From contig NZ_BBLZ01000005.1 of assembly GCF_000971195.1 (NCBI RefSeq), positions 101,942 to 165,941 of the forward strand: a DNA stretch of 64,000 bases. The letters are read 5' to 3'. Below, in pieces: positions 25,410-34,161 of this stretch. Position 1 is the first letter of the stretch. Each line of letters opens with the position of its first letter. Both the position numbers and the translations under genes were made by a program. The DNA comes from Demequina soli. GTDB lineage: Bacteria; Actinomycetota; Actinomycetes; Actinomycetales; Demequinaceae. Under the pieces are notes generated by a model. The model did no database searches. It was not told where the DNA came from and saw only the letters and a program-made list of their open reading frames with translations.

Positions 25410-27545
25410 TCAGCGGCACTGGACCTGGTCGATGGTGGGCACCTCGGCGTCCGGGTTGTTCGGGTCCGCGGTGTAGTTCGGGTCGGGGATGGTGACCGTG
25501 GTGACGGGGCAGCCGACCACGACGCTCACCACCGTGCTCGGCGCGACCTGCGTGCCGCCGTTGGGGTTGGTCGACTTGACGATGCCGTCGAAGTTGGGGT
25601 CGGGGTTGGTGTCGACGGTGACGTCGCCCACCTCGAGGCCCGCTCCGGTGATGTCCGACTTCGCGGCCGCCTCGGACTTGCCGACCACGTCGGGTACGGC
25701 GACCGTGGACGGCGCCTCGGCCACGACGAGGCTGACCGTGCTGCCGCGCGCGATGCGGCCCGAGGCGGGGTCCTGGGACAGGACGGTGCCGGGGTCGGCG
25801 TCCGTGGTCTCCTGATAGGTCTCCGACGGCACGAGCGAGAGGTCGCCCAGCTGCTTGCGCGCCTTGTCGATGGTGAGGCCGGTGAGGTCCGGCAGCTCGA
25901 CCTGGCCCGTGGACAGGTACAGCGTCACGGCGGAGTCGTTCGCGACCTCCGCGCCGGCCTTGGGGTCGGTCTTCGCGGCGCGGCCCTCGTCCAGGCCCGG
26001 GTCGTCGACGGTGTCCGTGGAGACCACCCGCAGGCCGGCGCTCTCGAGCGTGGAGCGCGCCTGCTCCTCGGTGTAGCCGCGCACGTCGGGCACCTTGACC
26101 ACGTCCGGCCCGGAGGACAGGTAGACGGTCACCGTCGAGCCCTCGTCGACGTTGCGGCCGGCCTCGGGGTCGGTGCGGGTGACGCGGTCCTTGTCGACGG
26201 TGTCGGACGGCTCGGTCTCGAAGGTGCCGGTCAGGCCCAGCCGGTCCAGCTCGGCCTGCGCCTCCTTCTTGGTGAGGCCCTGGAGGTCGGTGATCGCGAC
26301 GCGCGGGCTCGCGCTGGGGCTGGGCTCGGTGGGGGAGCCCTCACGCGTGAGCATGAGCAACGCGGCGACGAAGAGCGCGACGGCGATGAGCGCGCCGCCC
26401 AGCATCGACCACTGGATGATGCGCTTGCGGCGCAGCGCGGCCGGGTCGTCCTCGTCGAGCGTGTCGACGGCGCCCGTCTCGGGGCCGTCGGCGGCCGCCG
26501 CGGCGGCGCCGGTCGCGCCCCACGCGCCCGCGGGCATCACCGCGGTCTGGCCCGCGGCGGTCTGCTCGGGCATCACCTCGGTGGCGTTCGGGTCGTGGTC
26601 GGCCATCGCGGCCGCGGCGACCCCGGCCGCCCCCGCGCCGAGCGCGGCCGAGCCCAGCGCGAGCGCGCCCGTGGACGGCGAGACGCCCTCGCCCGCCATG
26701 ACGGAGCGCAGGTCGGCGAGGAACTCCTGGGCGCTCGAGTAGCGCTCGTCGCGGTTCTTCGACAGGGCGCGCAGGACCACCTGGTCCAGCTCGGCCGGGA
26801 CGTCGGATGCGAACTGCGACGGGCGCGGCGCGGGCTCGCGCACGTGCTGGTACGCGACGGAGACGGGCGAGTCGCCGACGAACGGCGGGCGTCCCGTGAG
26901 CAGCTCGAACAGCACGCAGCCGGTCGAGTAGAGGTCGGAGCGAGCGTCGACGTTCTCGCCGCGGGCCTGCTCGGGCGACAGGTACTGGGCGGTGCCCACG
27001 ACGGCCTGCGTCTGCGTCATGGTCTGGCCCGCATCGGCCAGCGCGCGCGCGATGCCGAAGTCCATGACCTTCACCGCGCCGGTGGGCGTGAGCATGATGT
27101 TGGCGGGCTTGATGTCGCGGTGGACCAGGCCCGCGTGGTGCGAGTAGTCGAGCGCGGCGAGCACGCCGGCGGTGATCTCGACGGCCTCGTCGATCGGGGC
27201 GGCCGCGTCCCCGCGGAGGATCTCGCGGACAGTGTGGCCCTCGACGTACTCCATGACGATGAACGGCACGGCCTGCGGGTTGCCGTCGGCGTTGACGATG
27301 GCGTCCTCGCCCGTGTCGTACACGGCCACGATGCTGGGGTGGTTGAGGCCGGCGGCGGCCTGGGCCTCGCGACGGAAGCGGGTCTGGAAGGACGGGTCGC
27401 GCGCGAGGTCCGCGCGCAGGATCTTGATCGCGACGGTGCGGCCGAGGCGCGTGTCGTAGCCGACGTGCACCTCCGCCATGCCGCCGCGGCCGATGAGGTC
27501 GCCGACCTCGTAGCGGCCGGCGAGAATCTTCGGCTCTTCGTTCAT
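25410..27545 (-). CDS. pknB: Ser/Thr protein kinase PknB with PASTA domains
   Basis: 711-residue membrane receptor kinase. Kinase domain 8-275: glycine loop GRGGMAEV, Lys41 in VAIKIL, catalytic Asp144 in HRDIKPAN, DFG, and activation loop with MTQTQAVVGTAQYLSPEQ. Ala/Gly-rich juxtamembrane part, TM helix about 380-400, then four PASTA repeats (about 415-690) that bind muropeptides outside. ATG 27545 has GAAGGAC upstream; an in-frame ATG 24 nt earlier is less likely. Last gene of the seven-gene operon; regulates growth and division. Confidence 0.96.
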   Translation of the reverse strand: MNEEPKILAGRYEVGDLIGRGGMAEVHVGYDTRLGRTVAIKILRADLARDPSFQTRFRREAQAAAGLNHPSIVAVYDTGEDAIVNADGNPQAVPFIVMEYVEGHTVREILRGDAAAPIDEAVEITAGVLAALDYSHHAGLVHRDIKPANIMLTPTGAVKVMDFGIARALADAGQTMTQTQAVVGTAQYLSPEQARGENVDARSDLYSTGCVLFELLTGRPPFVGDSPVSVAYQHVREPAPRPSQFASDVPAELDQVVLRALSKNRDERYSSAQEFLADLRSVMAGEGVSPSTGALALGSAALGAGAAGVAAAAMADHDPNATEVMPEQTAAGQTAVMPAGAWGATGAAAAAADGPETGAVDTLDEDDPAALRRKRIIQWSMLGGALIAVALFVAALLMLTREGSPTEPSPSASPRVAITDLQGLTKKEAQAELDRLGLTGTFETEPSDTVDKDRVTRTDPEAGRNVDEGSTVTVYLSSGPDVVKVPDVRGYTEEQARSTLESAGLRVVSTDTVDDPGLDEGRAAKTDPKAGAEVANDSAVTLYLSTGQVELPDLTGLTIDKARKQLGDLSLVPSETYQETTDADPGTVLSQDPASGRIARGSTVSLVVAEAPSTVAVPDVVGKSEAAAKSDITGAGLEVGDVTVDTNPDPNFDGIVKSTNPNGGTQVAPSTVVSVVVGCPVTTVTIPDPNYTADPNNPDAEVPTIDQVQCR

Positions 27546-27589
27546 TGATTGTCCTTCGTGGTCCGTCATGCTGGGGGCCATTGTCGCAT

Positions 27590-28546
27590 CTAGCGTGCGC
27601 CCGGCCTGCGACGCTCGACGTCGGGTCGGGGCCGGTACTCGCGGGGGGCGATGCTCGGCGGCATGGCGCGTCGGGGGGGTGCGGCGGGCAGCCCGGCGTC
27701 CACCGGGATGCGCGGCTGCTCGCCCGAGTCGACGAGCTCGAGGTCGGCCAGGATGCGGTCGAGCTCGAGCGCCGACAGGGGCCGGCGGCGGGGGTTCTTG
27801 TCGAGCAGCCGGAAGATCAGCGCGGCGAGCTCGGGGGACACGCCCGCCGGCAGCGGCGGCACCGGGTCGTTGACCTGGGCGATGGCGATGTCGACCGCGC
27901 TGGCGGCCGTGAACGGGCGCTTGCCCGCCACGGCCTCGAACGCGATGATCCCCAGCGCGTAGAGGTCGGAGGCGGGGGTGGCGGGCTTGCCCAGGGCGAG
28001 CTCGGGCGCGAGGTACTGGGCGGTGCCCATCACCATGCCGGTCGCCGTGAGGGTCGTCTGGTCGGTGCCGCGGCTCACGCCGAAGTCGGTGATCTTCACG
28101 CGGTCGCCCTCCTGCACGAGGAGGTTGCCGGGCTTGATGTCGCGGTGCATGACGCCGGCCTCGTGCGCGGCGGCGAGCCCGCGGCACGTGTGGCGCAGGA
28201 TGGTCACGAGCCGCGTCTCGTCGAGGGTCCGCTCGCGCTCGAGGATGGTCGACAGCGGCTCGCCCTCGACCAGCTCCATCACGATGTAGGGCGTGCCGTC
28301 GTGGTCGCCGAAGTCGAAGACCTGCGCGATGTTGGAGTGCAGCAGGCCGGCGGCGTTGCGGGCCTCGTTCCGGAAGCGCTTGAGGAACGTCTCGTTCTCG
28401 GCGGCGCCGTCCTTGAGGACCTTGATCGCGATCTCGCGGTCGAGGTCGACGTCGGTGCCGCGCCACACCTCTCCCATGCCGCCCACGGCGAGCAGCGAGC
28501 GCAGCACGTAGCGCCCTCCGAGCGTGGTGCCCGCGTGGATCGCCAT
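27590..28546 (-). CDS. pknA: Ser/Thr protein kinase PknA-like, apparently soluble
   Basis: 318 residues. Kinase domain about 10-270 with VGGMGEV loop, Lys42 (IAIKVL), HRDIKPGN, DFGVSRG and the APELALGKPATPASDLYALG segment. The remaining about 45 residues are Pro/Arg-rich (PPRRAMPPSIAPREYRPRP) without any hydrophobic stretch, so unlike M. tuberculosis PknA it has no transmembrane helix or extracytoplasmic tail. Start ATG 28546 overlaps the pbpA stop (TGATG). Confidence 0.92.
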   Translation of the reverse strand: MAIHAGTTLGGRYVLRSLLAVGGMGEVWRGTDVDLDREIAIKVLKDGAAENETFLKRFRNEARNAAGLLHSNIAQVFDFGDHDGTPYIVMELVEGEPLSTILERERTLDETRLVTILRHTCRGLAAAHEAGVMHRDIKPGNLLVQEGDRVKITDFGVSRGTDQTTLTATGMVMGTAQYLAPELALGKPATPASDLYALGIIAFEAVAGKRPFTAASAVDIAIAQVNDPVPPLPAGVSPELAALIFRLLDKNPRRRPLSALELDRILADLELVDSGEQPRIPVDAGLPAAPPRRAMPPSIAPREYRPRPDVERRRPGAR

Positions 28547-30009
28547 CACTTGCCTCCCTCGGCCGCGATCGCGGCCTCCATCACGGCCCGCGCGATGGGC
28601 GCCGCGACCTTGCCGCCGGTCGCCTCTCCCTCGGTCGAGCCGCCGTTCTCGACCAGCACCGCGACCGCGACCACCGGGTTGTCGGCGGGCGCGAAGCCCA
28701 CGAACCAGGTGTGCGGGCGCTCGCCGGTGCCCGTCTCGGCGGTGCCGGTCTTGCCCGCCACCTTCACGCCGGGGATCTGGGCGAGCGTGCCCGTGCCGTC
28801 CTCGACGACGCCGACCATCATGTCGGTGAGCTCGTTCGCGTCGGCCCGCGTCATGGGGTGCGACATCGTCTTCGGCTCGGACTGCTCGACCACCCGCAGG
28901 TTCGCGTCGCGGACGTTGTCGACCAGATAGGGCGTCATGAGCTCGCCGTCGTTCGCGATGCCGGCCGCGACCATCGCCATCTGGAGCGGGGTGGCGCGGT
29001 CGTCGTACTGGCCGATCGACGCCATGGCGGTCTGCGCATCGTCCGGGTTCACCGGCAGGCGCGACGGGGTGACGGCGAGGGGGATCGACAGCTGGGAGCC
29101 CCAGCCGAACTCCTCGGCCTTGCGCTCGATGACGCCCCAGCCGAGCTTCATGCCGAGGTTCGCGAACGAGGTGTTGCAGCTCATCGCGAGCGAGTCGGCG
29201 AGCGTCTGGCGCTCGTTGGCGGAGCACGACTCGCCGCCGTAGTTGCTGAGCGTCTTGGTGCTGTCGGGCAGCTCGAGCTGGTCGGGGGCGTAGAGCTCGG
29301 AGTCGGCGCTGTACCCCGCCTCGAGCGCCGCGGCCGACACGATGAGCTTGAAGGTCGAGCCGGGCGCGTACGTGTCTCCGGCGATCGCGCGGTTGACCAG
29401 CGGTCCGTTGGTCTGGGCGAGAAGGTCCTGGTAGTTGGCGTTGACCTGGGAGGAGTCGTGCCCCGCGAGCGACGCCGGGTCGTAGGTCGGGCTCGTCACC
29501 ATGGCGAGCACGGCGCCCGAGCGCGGGTCGAGCGCGACGACGGCGCCCGCGGAGTCGCCCAGCGCATCGGCCGCAGCCTTCTGGACCTGCGACCGCAGCG
29601 TGAGCTCGACGCTGGCGCCGCGCTGCGTCTCTCCCGACACGAGCGTGCTGAGGCGGGTCCAGAAGAGCTTGTCCGCGGTCCCGGACAGCAGGTCGTTCTC
29701 CGTCTGCTCGATGCCGGTGCGGCCGAACACGATCGAGTAGTAGCCGGTGACGCCCGCGTAGAGCGGGCCGTCGGCGTAGGTGCGCTGGTAGTTGAACGGG
29801 TCGTCGACCGGCTTGGACCACACGATGGACTCGCCGTCGACCACGATGGGACCGCGGAAGGTGCCGTACTCGCGGTAGAGCGTGCGGACGTTGCGCGCGT
29901 CCGCGTTGAGGGAGCCCGCGGCGGCGACCTGGATGTACGACGCCGCGATCATGAGCGTGAGGAACAGCGCGAGGATCACGACGGACAGGCGGCGGATGGG
30001 CTCGTTCAC
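28546..30009 (-). CDS. pbpA: Penicillin-binding protein 2 (transpeptidase, PbpA)
   Basis: 487-residue class B PBP. Signal-anchor helix about 8-28, dimerisation/pedestal region, transpeptidase domain with SxxK at Ser218 (STFK), SxN at Ser277 (SCN) and KTGTAE near 420. Crosslinks peptidoglycan with the RodA/FtsW partner encoded just upstream. Start GTG 30009 overlaps the rodA stop (GTGA). Confidence 0.95.
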   Translation of the reverse strand: MNEPIRRLSVVILALFLTLMIAASYIQVAAAGSLNADARNVRTLYREYGTFRGPIVVDGESIVWSKPVDDPFNYQRTYADGPLYAGVTGYYSIVFGRTGIEQTENDLLSGTADKLFWTRLSTLVSGETQRGASVELTLRSQVQKAAADALGDSAGAVVALDPRSGAVLAMVTSPTYDPASLAGHDSSQVNANYQDLLAQTNGPLVNRAIAGDTYAPGSTFKLIVSAAALEAGYSADSELYAPDQLELPDSTKTLSNYGGESCSANERQTLADSLAMSCNTSFANLGMKLGWGVIERKAEEFGWGSQLSIPLAVTPSRLPVNPDDAQTAMASIGQYDDRATPLQMAMVAAGIANDGELMTPYLVDNVRDANLRVVEQSEPKTMSHPMTRADANELTDMMVGVVEDGTGTLAQIPGVKVAGKTGTAETGTGERPHTWFVGFAPADNPVVAVAVLVENGGSTEGEATGGKVAAPIARAVMEAAIAAEGGK

Positions 30010-31349
30010 GCGGCCACCTCGTCGGGCCGGCGGGCCTGGTCGGAGATGCGCAGCAGCAGGCCCACCACGATCCAGTTGGCGAGCATGGACGAGCCTCCGT
30101 AGGCGAGGAACGGGGTCGTGAGGCCCGTGAGGGGGATGACGCGCGTCACGCCGCCGACCACGATGAACGTCTGCAGCGCCATCGCGAACCCGAGGCCGGT
30201 CGCGAGCAGCTTGCCGAACCCGTGGCGCACGCCGATCGCGGTGCGCATCGCGCGCTGGACGATGATGACGTACAGCGTGAGGATCGCCATGAGTCCCGTG
30301 AGGCCCAGCTCCTCGCCCAGCGACGCGAAGATGAAGTCCGACTCGGCGTAGGGGACCAGGTCGGGGCGTCCCTCGCCCAGGCCCGTGCCGAACAGCCCGC
30401 CGGAGGCCATGCCGAACAGCCCGCGCACCAGCTGCTCGCTCGCGCCCGAGCTGTAGACGCTCGCGTCGAGCGCGTGCAGCCACGCGGTGTAACGCGACCC
30501 GACGTGGCTGAACAGCGCGCCCGCGGCGACGGCGCCCACGGCGAACATGCCCATGCCGACGATCACCCAGCTGATGCGCTCGGTGGCGACGTAGAGCATG
30601 GACAGGAAGATCCCGAACAGCAGGAGCGACGTGCCGAGGTCGCGCTCGTAGATCTGGACGAGCATCGCCGCGGCCCACACGAGCGCGAGCGGACCCATGT
30701 CGCGCGGCCGCGGGAAGCGCATGCCGAGGACCTTGGGACCCGCGAGGGCGAGCGTGTCGCGGTTGGACACGAGGTACCCGGCGAAGAAGATGACGAACGC
30801 GATCTTGGCGAACTCGCCGGGCTGCAGCGAGCGGCCGAAGACGCTGATCCAGATGCGCGCGCCGTTGATCTGCAGTCCCAGGCCGGGCACGAGCGGCAGC
30901 AGCAGGCCGATGAGGCCCAGCACGCCCGCGGTGTAGGTGAAGCGGCGCAGCACGCGGTAGTCGCGCACGATGACGAGCACCGCGATCGCGAGGCCGATGC
31001 CGATGAGCGTCCACATGGTCTGGATCTGGCCGAAGTCGGTCTCGCGTCCGCGCGCGGCGTACGCGAAGTCGATGCGGCGGATCATCGCGAGGCCGATGCC
31101 GTTGAGGCCGAGCACGGCCGGCACCAGGACCGGGTCGGCGTAGGGCGCCCAGCGGCGGATCGCGAGGTGGATGCCCAGCGCGACGGCGGTGCAGGCGCCC
31201 GCGTAGATGAGCATCTGGTCGATCTCGAGGTAGGCCGCGTGATAGTCGACCAGGCCGCGCGCGAGCACGGCGATGGCGACGGCGAGACCCAGGAGGCCGA
31301 GCTCTCCGCGCCGCCCCGTCCGGACCTTGACGTCGGTGACGGTCGCCAC
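30006..31349 (-). CDS. rodA: SEDS-family glycosyltransferase RodA/FtsW
   Basis: 447-residue membrane protein with ten or more helices. SEDS signatures: INGARIWISVFGRSLQPGEFAKI (seen in two parts, about 180-202), SSGASEQLVRGLFGMASGGLFG and PFLAYGGSSMLANW near the C-terminus. Polymerises glycan strands from lipid II together with PbpA. Start GTG 31349 overlaps the pstP TAG by one base. Confidence 0.95.
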   Translation of the reverse strand: MATVTDVKVRTGRRGELGLLGLAVAIAVLARGLVDYHAAYLEIDQMLIYAGACTAVALGIHLAIRRWAPYADPVLVPAVLGLNGIGLAMIRRIDFAYAARGRETDFGQIQTMWTLIGIGLAIAVLVIVRDYRVLRRFTYTAGVLGLIGLLLPLVPGLGLQINGARIWISVFGRSLQPGEFAKIAFVIFFAGYLVSNRDTLALAGPKVLGMRFPRPRDMGPLALVWAAAMLVQIYERDLGTSLLLFGIFLSMLYVATERISWVIVGMGMFAVGAVAAGALFSHVGSRYTAWLHALDASVYSSGASEQLVRGLFGMASGGLFGTGLGEGRPDLVPYAESDFIFASLGEELGLTGLMAILTLYVIIVQRAMRTAIGVRHGFGKLLATGLGFAMALQTFIVVGGVTRVIPLTGLTTPFLAYGGSSMLANWIVVGLLLRISDQARRPDEVAA

Positions 31350-32548
31350 TAGCCGCCCGCCTCCAGCGACGCGACGACGCCCGCCGCCTGGTCGAGGCCG
31401 CGGACGCGGATCGAGTCGAGCACCCGCTCGCGCTGGTAGGGAGCGAGCTCGTCGACGGTGATCGCGGTCTGCTCGACCACGTGCGACAGCGTGAGGTTCC
31501 CGACGGACTCGGGGACGCCGCGGAAGATCGACACGAAGCCGGCGTCCTCGCCCACGTAGTACTGCTGCTGGGACCACCAGTAGCCGGCCCAGCCCGCGCC
31601 GAGCAGGATGAGCAGCACGACGAGCGGCAGGATCCACGGGCGCATCCGCTGCCAGCGGTCGCGGGTCGGCTCGTCCTCATCGTCGGGCTCCTCCTGCACG
31701 GACAGGCGCGCGGCCTTGCCGGCCGGCGAGTCGCCGCCGGCGGAGGGCTTGCGGCGGTCGCGGGCGGCGGAGCCCACCACCTGGGAGGACGATGCGGGGC
31801 CCACCCCGTCGGGGGAGGCGTCGATGTCGACGATGTCCCCGATGACGCAGGTGACGTTGTCGGGGGCGCCGGCGGCGAGCGCGAGGCCGACGAGCGCATC
31901 GGCGCAGTCGCCCGGGTCCTCGACCTCGAGGAGGGTGGCGCGGAGGGTGTCCTTGCTCACCACGCCGGACAGGCCGTCGGAGCACAGCAGCCAGCGGTCG
32001 CCCGGGTGGGTCTCGCGGACGGAGATGTCGACGGGGACGTCGGCGTCGATGTCGCCGAGCACGCGCAGCAGCATCGACCGCTTGGGGTGGTGCTCGGCGT
32101 CCGCGACGGACAGGCGGCCCGTGTCGACGAGGTGCTGGACGAAGCTGTGGTCGGTGGTGATCTGGTCGAGCTCGCCGTCGCGCAGCAGGTAGGCGCGCGA
32201 GTCGCCGATGTGCGCCATCGACAGCGTCGAGCCCGACCGCAGCAGCGCCGTCACGGTGGTGCCGAGGCCCGAGAGCTCCGGATCGTTGCGGGCGCGCTCG
32301 ACGATCTGGGCGTGCGCGTCGGAGATCGCGGACTTGAGCTCGTCGAGGGCGTCGTCGGGGCCATGCGCCTCGCCCTCGAGGGCGGCCAGGCGCGCGATCG
32401 CGATCGAGGAGGCGATGTCGCCTCCCGCGGCGCCGCCCATGCCGTCGGCGACGGCGAGCAGGTGGGGGCCGGCGAACGCGGAGTCCTGGTTGTTGGCGCG
32501 GACCAGGCCGACGTCGGAGCGGGCCGCGAAGTGGATCCCCAGATACAT
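31349..32548 (-). CDS. pstP: PP2C-family Ser/Thr protein phosphatase PstP
   Basis: 399 residues. Cytosolic PPM/PP2C domain about 1-235 with metal-binding motifs RANNQDSAF, VADGMGG, HIGDSRAYLLRDG, and CSDGLSG / GAPDNVT. A charged linker (EEPDDEDEPTRD) and TM helix about 310-330 (ILPLVVLLILLGAGWAGYW) precede a roughly 70-residue extracytoplasmic tail. Reverses phosphorylation by PknA/PknB. Coupled to fhaB and rodA. Confidence 0.95.
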   Translation of the reverse strand: MYLGIHFAARSDVGLVRANNQDSAFAGPHLLAVADGMGGAAGGDIASSIAIARLAALEGEAHGPDDALDELKSAISDAHAQIVERARNDPELSGLGTTVTALLRSGSTLSMAHIGDSRAYLLRDGELDQITTDHSFVQHLVDTGRLSVADAEHHPKRSMLLRVLGDIDADVPVDISVRETHPGDRWLLCSDGLSGVVSKDTLRATLLEVEDPGDCADALVGLALAAGAPDNVTCVIGDIVDIDASPDGVGPASSSQVVGSAARDRRKPSAGGDSPAGKAARLSVQEEPDDEDEPTRDRWQRMRPWILPLVVLLILLGAGWAGYWWSQQQYYVGEDAGFVSIFRGVPESVGNLTLSHVVEQTAITVDELAPYQRERVLDSIRVRGLDQAAGVVASLEAGG

Positions 32549-33069
32549 CAGCGGCGCAGCTCCAAGGAGGTGGCGCCGAGCCGGACGACCTCGCCCTCGC
32601 GCAGCGGCACCGGGTCGGTGACCTTCTGGTTGCCCAGGTAGGTGCCGTTCGTCGATCCGAGGTCCTCCACCATCCAGCGGTCTCCTTCGGGGTAGATGCG
32701 ACAGTGCCTGGCGGAACAGTAGTCGTCGTCGATGACGAGGGTGCACGTGCTCGCGCGGCCCACGAGGACCGGCGCGGTCCCCAGCGGGATCGTCGTGCCC
32801 TTGAGCGGCCCGCCGGTCACCGCGAGGTGGCCGGCCGAGGGGTCCTTGGTCGAGATGGCCCCGGCGCGGACGCCCGTCGCCGCCCGGCTGGGCGATGCGG
32901 TCTTCTCGGCGCGCGCATCGTCCCGCTTGCGCGACTCGCGCCCGCGCCCGCGCGCCGTCACGCGCGTGCCGTAGAGGTCGGCGCGGAGCACCGCGATGGC
33001 GGAGAGCACGAGCGCCCATAGGAGCACCAGGAAGCCCATGCGCAGCAGGGTGATGGAGAGCTGGCTCAC
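32548..33069 (-). CDS. fhaB: FHA-domain protein FhaB (FipA-like)
   Basis: 173 residues: N-terminal TM helix about 5-25 (LLRMGFLVLLWALVLSAIAV), basic linker, and a C-terminal FHA domain about 95-170 with the phosphothreonine-binding motifs VGRASTC, SARHCRI and LGSTNGTYLG. Reads phosphothreonines made by the kinases downstream. Start GTG 33069, one nt after the fhaA stop. Confidence 0.93.
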   Translation of the reverse strand: MSQLSITLLRMGFLVLLWALVLSAIAVLRADLYGTRVTARGRGRESRKRDDARAEKTASPSRAATGVRAGAISTKDPSAGHLAVTGGPLKGTTIPLGTAPVLVGRASTCTLVIDDDYCSARHCRIYPEGDRWMVEDLGSTNGTYLGNQKVTDPVPLREGEVVRLGATSLELRR

Positions 33070-33070
33070 G

Positions 33071-33778
33071 TCAGAGGTCCTCGTCCCCGGCCACGGCATC
33101 CCAGTACATGATGGTGGTCCGTCCGATCGTGATCGCGTTGCCGTCGAGCAGGGTGGCCTCGGAGACCCGCTGGTCCTCGATGAAGGTGCCGTTGGTCGAT
33201 CCGAGGTCCGTGAGGATCGTGCCGTGGTCGGTCACCTCGAGGCGGACGTGGCGGCGGCTCACGCCCGAGTCGTCCACCACGATGTCCGACTCGGAGCCGC
33301 GGCCCAGCGTGGTCGCCTCGCCCGTGAGGTAGTACCGGGTGCCGTCGATGTCGATGAGCGGGTAGCGCGAGCCCTGGTTGCTGTTGGTCACGGGGGCCAC
33401 CGGGCCGCGCGTGGTGCGGGAGACCACGGCGTAGCGGCCGGTCGCGAGGGTCTCGTCCGTGTCGAACGCGACGTCGACGGTGCCGACGAAGGAGTAGCGC
33501 TGGCGCTCCGCGTGCGTGCGCAGGGAGTCGACCAGCTCGTGGCGCAGCGCGTCGGCGCCCCACTGGTCCACCGTCGCCATGTCGGCCGGCGACAGCGCGA
33601 TCGCGTACTCGTTGGGAGCGACCGTCCGGCCGCGGTCGACCACCGCGGCGCGGGCGTCGCACTCGCGCTTCACGGCGGCCGCGAGCTCCACGGGCTTGAC
33701 GCCCGACTTGAAGGTGCGCGCGAACGCGTTCTGCATCACGTTCTCGACGCCGCGCTCGAAGCGGTCCAGCACACCCAT
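33071..33778 (-). CDS. fhaA: FHA-domain protein FhaA
   Basis: 235 residues. N-terminal DUF3662 domain (about 1-125, MGVLDRFERGVENVMQNAFA) and C-terminal FHA domain (about 150-228: LGRGSESD, SRRHVRLE, LGSTNGTF). First gene of the operon fhaA-fhaB-pstP-rodA-pbpA-pknA-pknB. ATG 33778 is preferred to 33787 because a TATACG -10-like hexamer ends about 10 nt before it. Divergent from tRNA-Leu. Confidence 0.92.
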   Translation of the reverse strand: MGVLDRFERGVENVMQNAFARTFKSGVKPVELAAAVKRECDARAAVVDRGRTVAPNEYAIALSPADMATVDQWGADALRHELVDSLRTHAERQRYSFVGTVDVAFDTDETLATGRYAVVSRTTRGPVAPVTNSNQGSRYPLIDIDGTRYYLTGEATTLGRGSESDIVVDDSGVSRRHVRLEVTDHGTILTDLGSTNGTFIEDQRVSEATLLDGNAITIGRTTIMYWDAVAGDEDL

Positions 33779-33826
33779 GCCCGCCATCGTATAGGGCTCC
33801 GGAATCGTGCTAGAGTAGCCCGGCGC

Positions 33827-33913
33827 GCGCGAGTGGCGGAATAGGCAGACGCGCACGGTTCAGGTCCGTGTGCCCGAAAGGGCGTGGGGGTTCAACTCCC
33901 CCCTCGCGCACCA
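33827..33913 (+). tRNA. tRNA-Leu (CAG)
   Basis: 87 nt with long variable arm and encoded CCA. Acceptor GCGCGAG pairs with CTCGCGC; anticodon loop TTCAGGT gives CAG; T-arm GGGGGTTCAACTCCCCC. A -10 TAGAGT lies at 33811-33816 (+). The accessory island starts directly at its 3' end. Confidence 0.97.
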
Positions 33914-33918
33914 CAGAG
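33905..33918 (+). other. Candidate attL at the tRNA-Leu 3' end
   Basis: CGCGCACCACAGAG, spanning the last 9 nt of tRNA-Leu and 5 nt beyond. It recurs with one mismatch (CGCCCACCACAGAG) at 49429-49442, next to an orphan terminator. Short, so suggestive rather than proof. Confidence 0.45.
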
Positions 33919-33922
33919 GGTT

Positions 33923-33990
33923 GTTCGGTCAACGAACGCCCGGGATTGGGTTAATCCGCTCAGCGGAGGCCCGGGAGGTCACTCCTGGGG
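33923..33990. repeat. Array of small hairpins after tRNA-Leu
   Basis: Consecutive or overlapping stems: GTTCG/CGAAC (33923-33937), GGATT/AATCC (33943-33957), CCGCT/AGCGG (33956-33966) and GGAG/CTCC inside CCCGGGAGGTCACTCCTGGGG. No gene is seen between the tRNA and the transposase stop at 34162. Confidence 0.5.
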
Positions 33991-34004
33991 CCCAAGACGG
34001 CGAA

Positions 34005-34038
34005 AAGGCCGCCCGAGACAACAGTCTCGGGCGGCCTT
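34005..34038 (+). terminator. Terminator downstream of tRNA-Leu
   Basis: Perfect 15-bp stem AAGGCCGCCCGAGAC / GTCTCGGGCGGCCTT with an ACAA-type loop, followed by TCTTGCTTTG. Confidence 0.85.
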
Positions 34039-34161
34039 CTTGCTTTGTGTGCCTATGTATAGGTGTTGGAGGGCCGTTCTGGCCGGCTCTGGGCATGCTT
34101 GCGCCTCCGGACCTTGTTGGGCCGGAGGCGGATCAAGCTGTTCGGTTCCGAGGCGGCCGCT

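Noticed and set aside
24204..27548. 1114-codon plus-strand frame opposite crtE and pknB
   Set aside because: Low-complexity Arg/Gly/Val/Asp-rich translation typical of antisense frames in GC-rich genomes; it crosses two real genes and a terminator.
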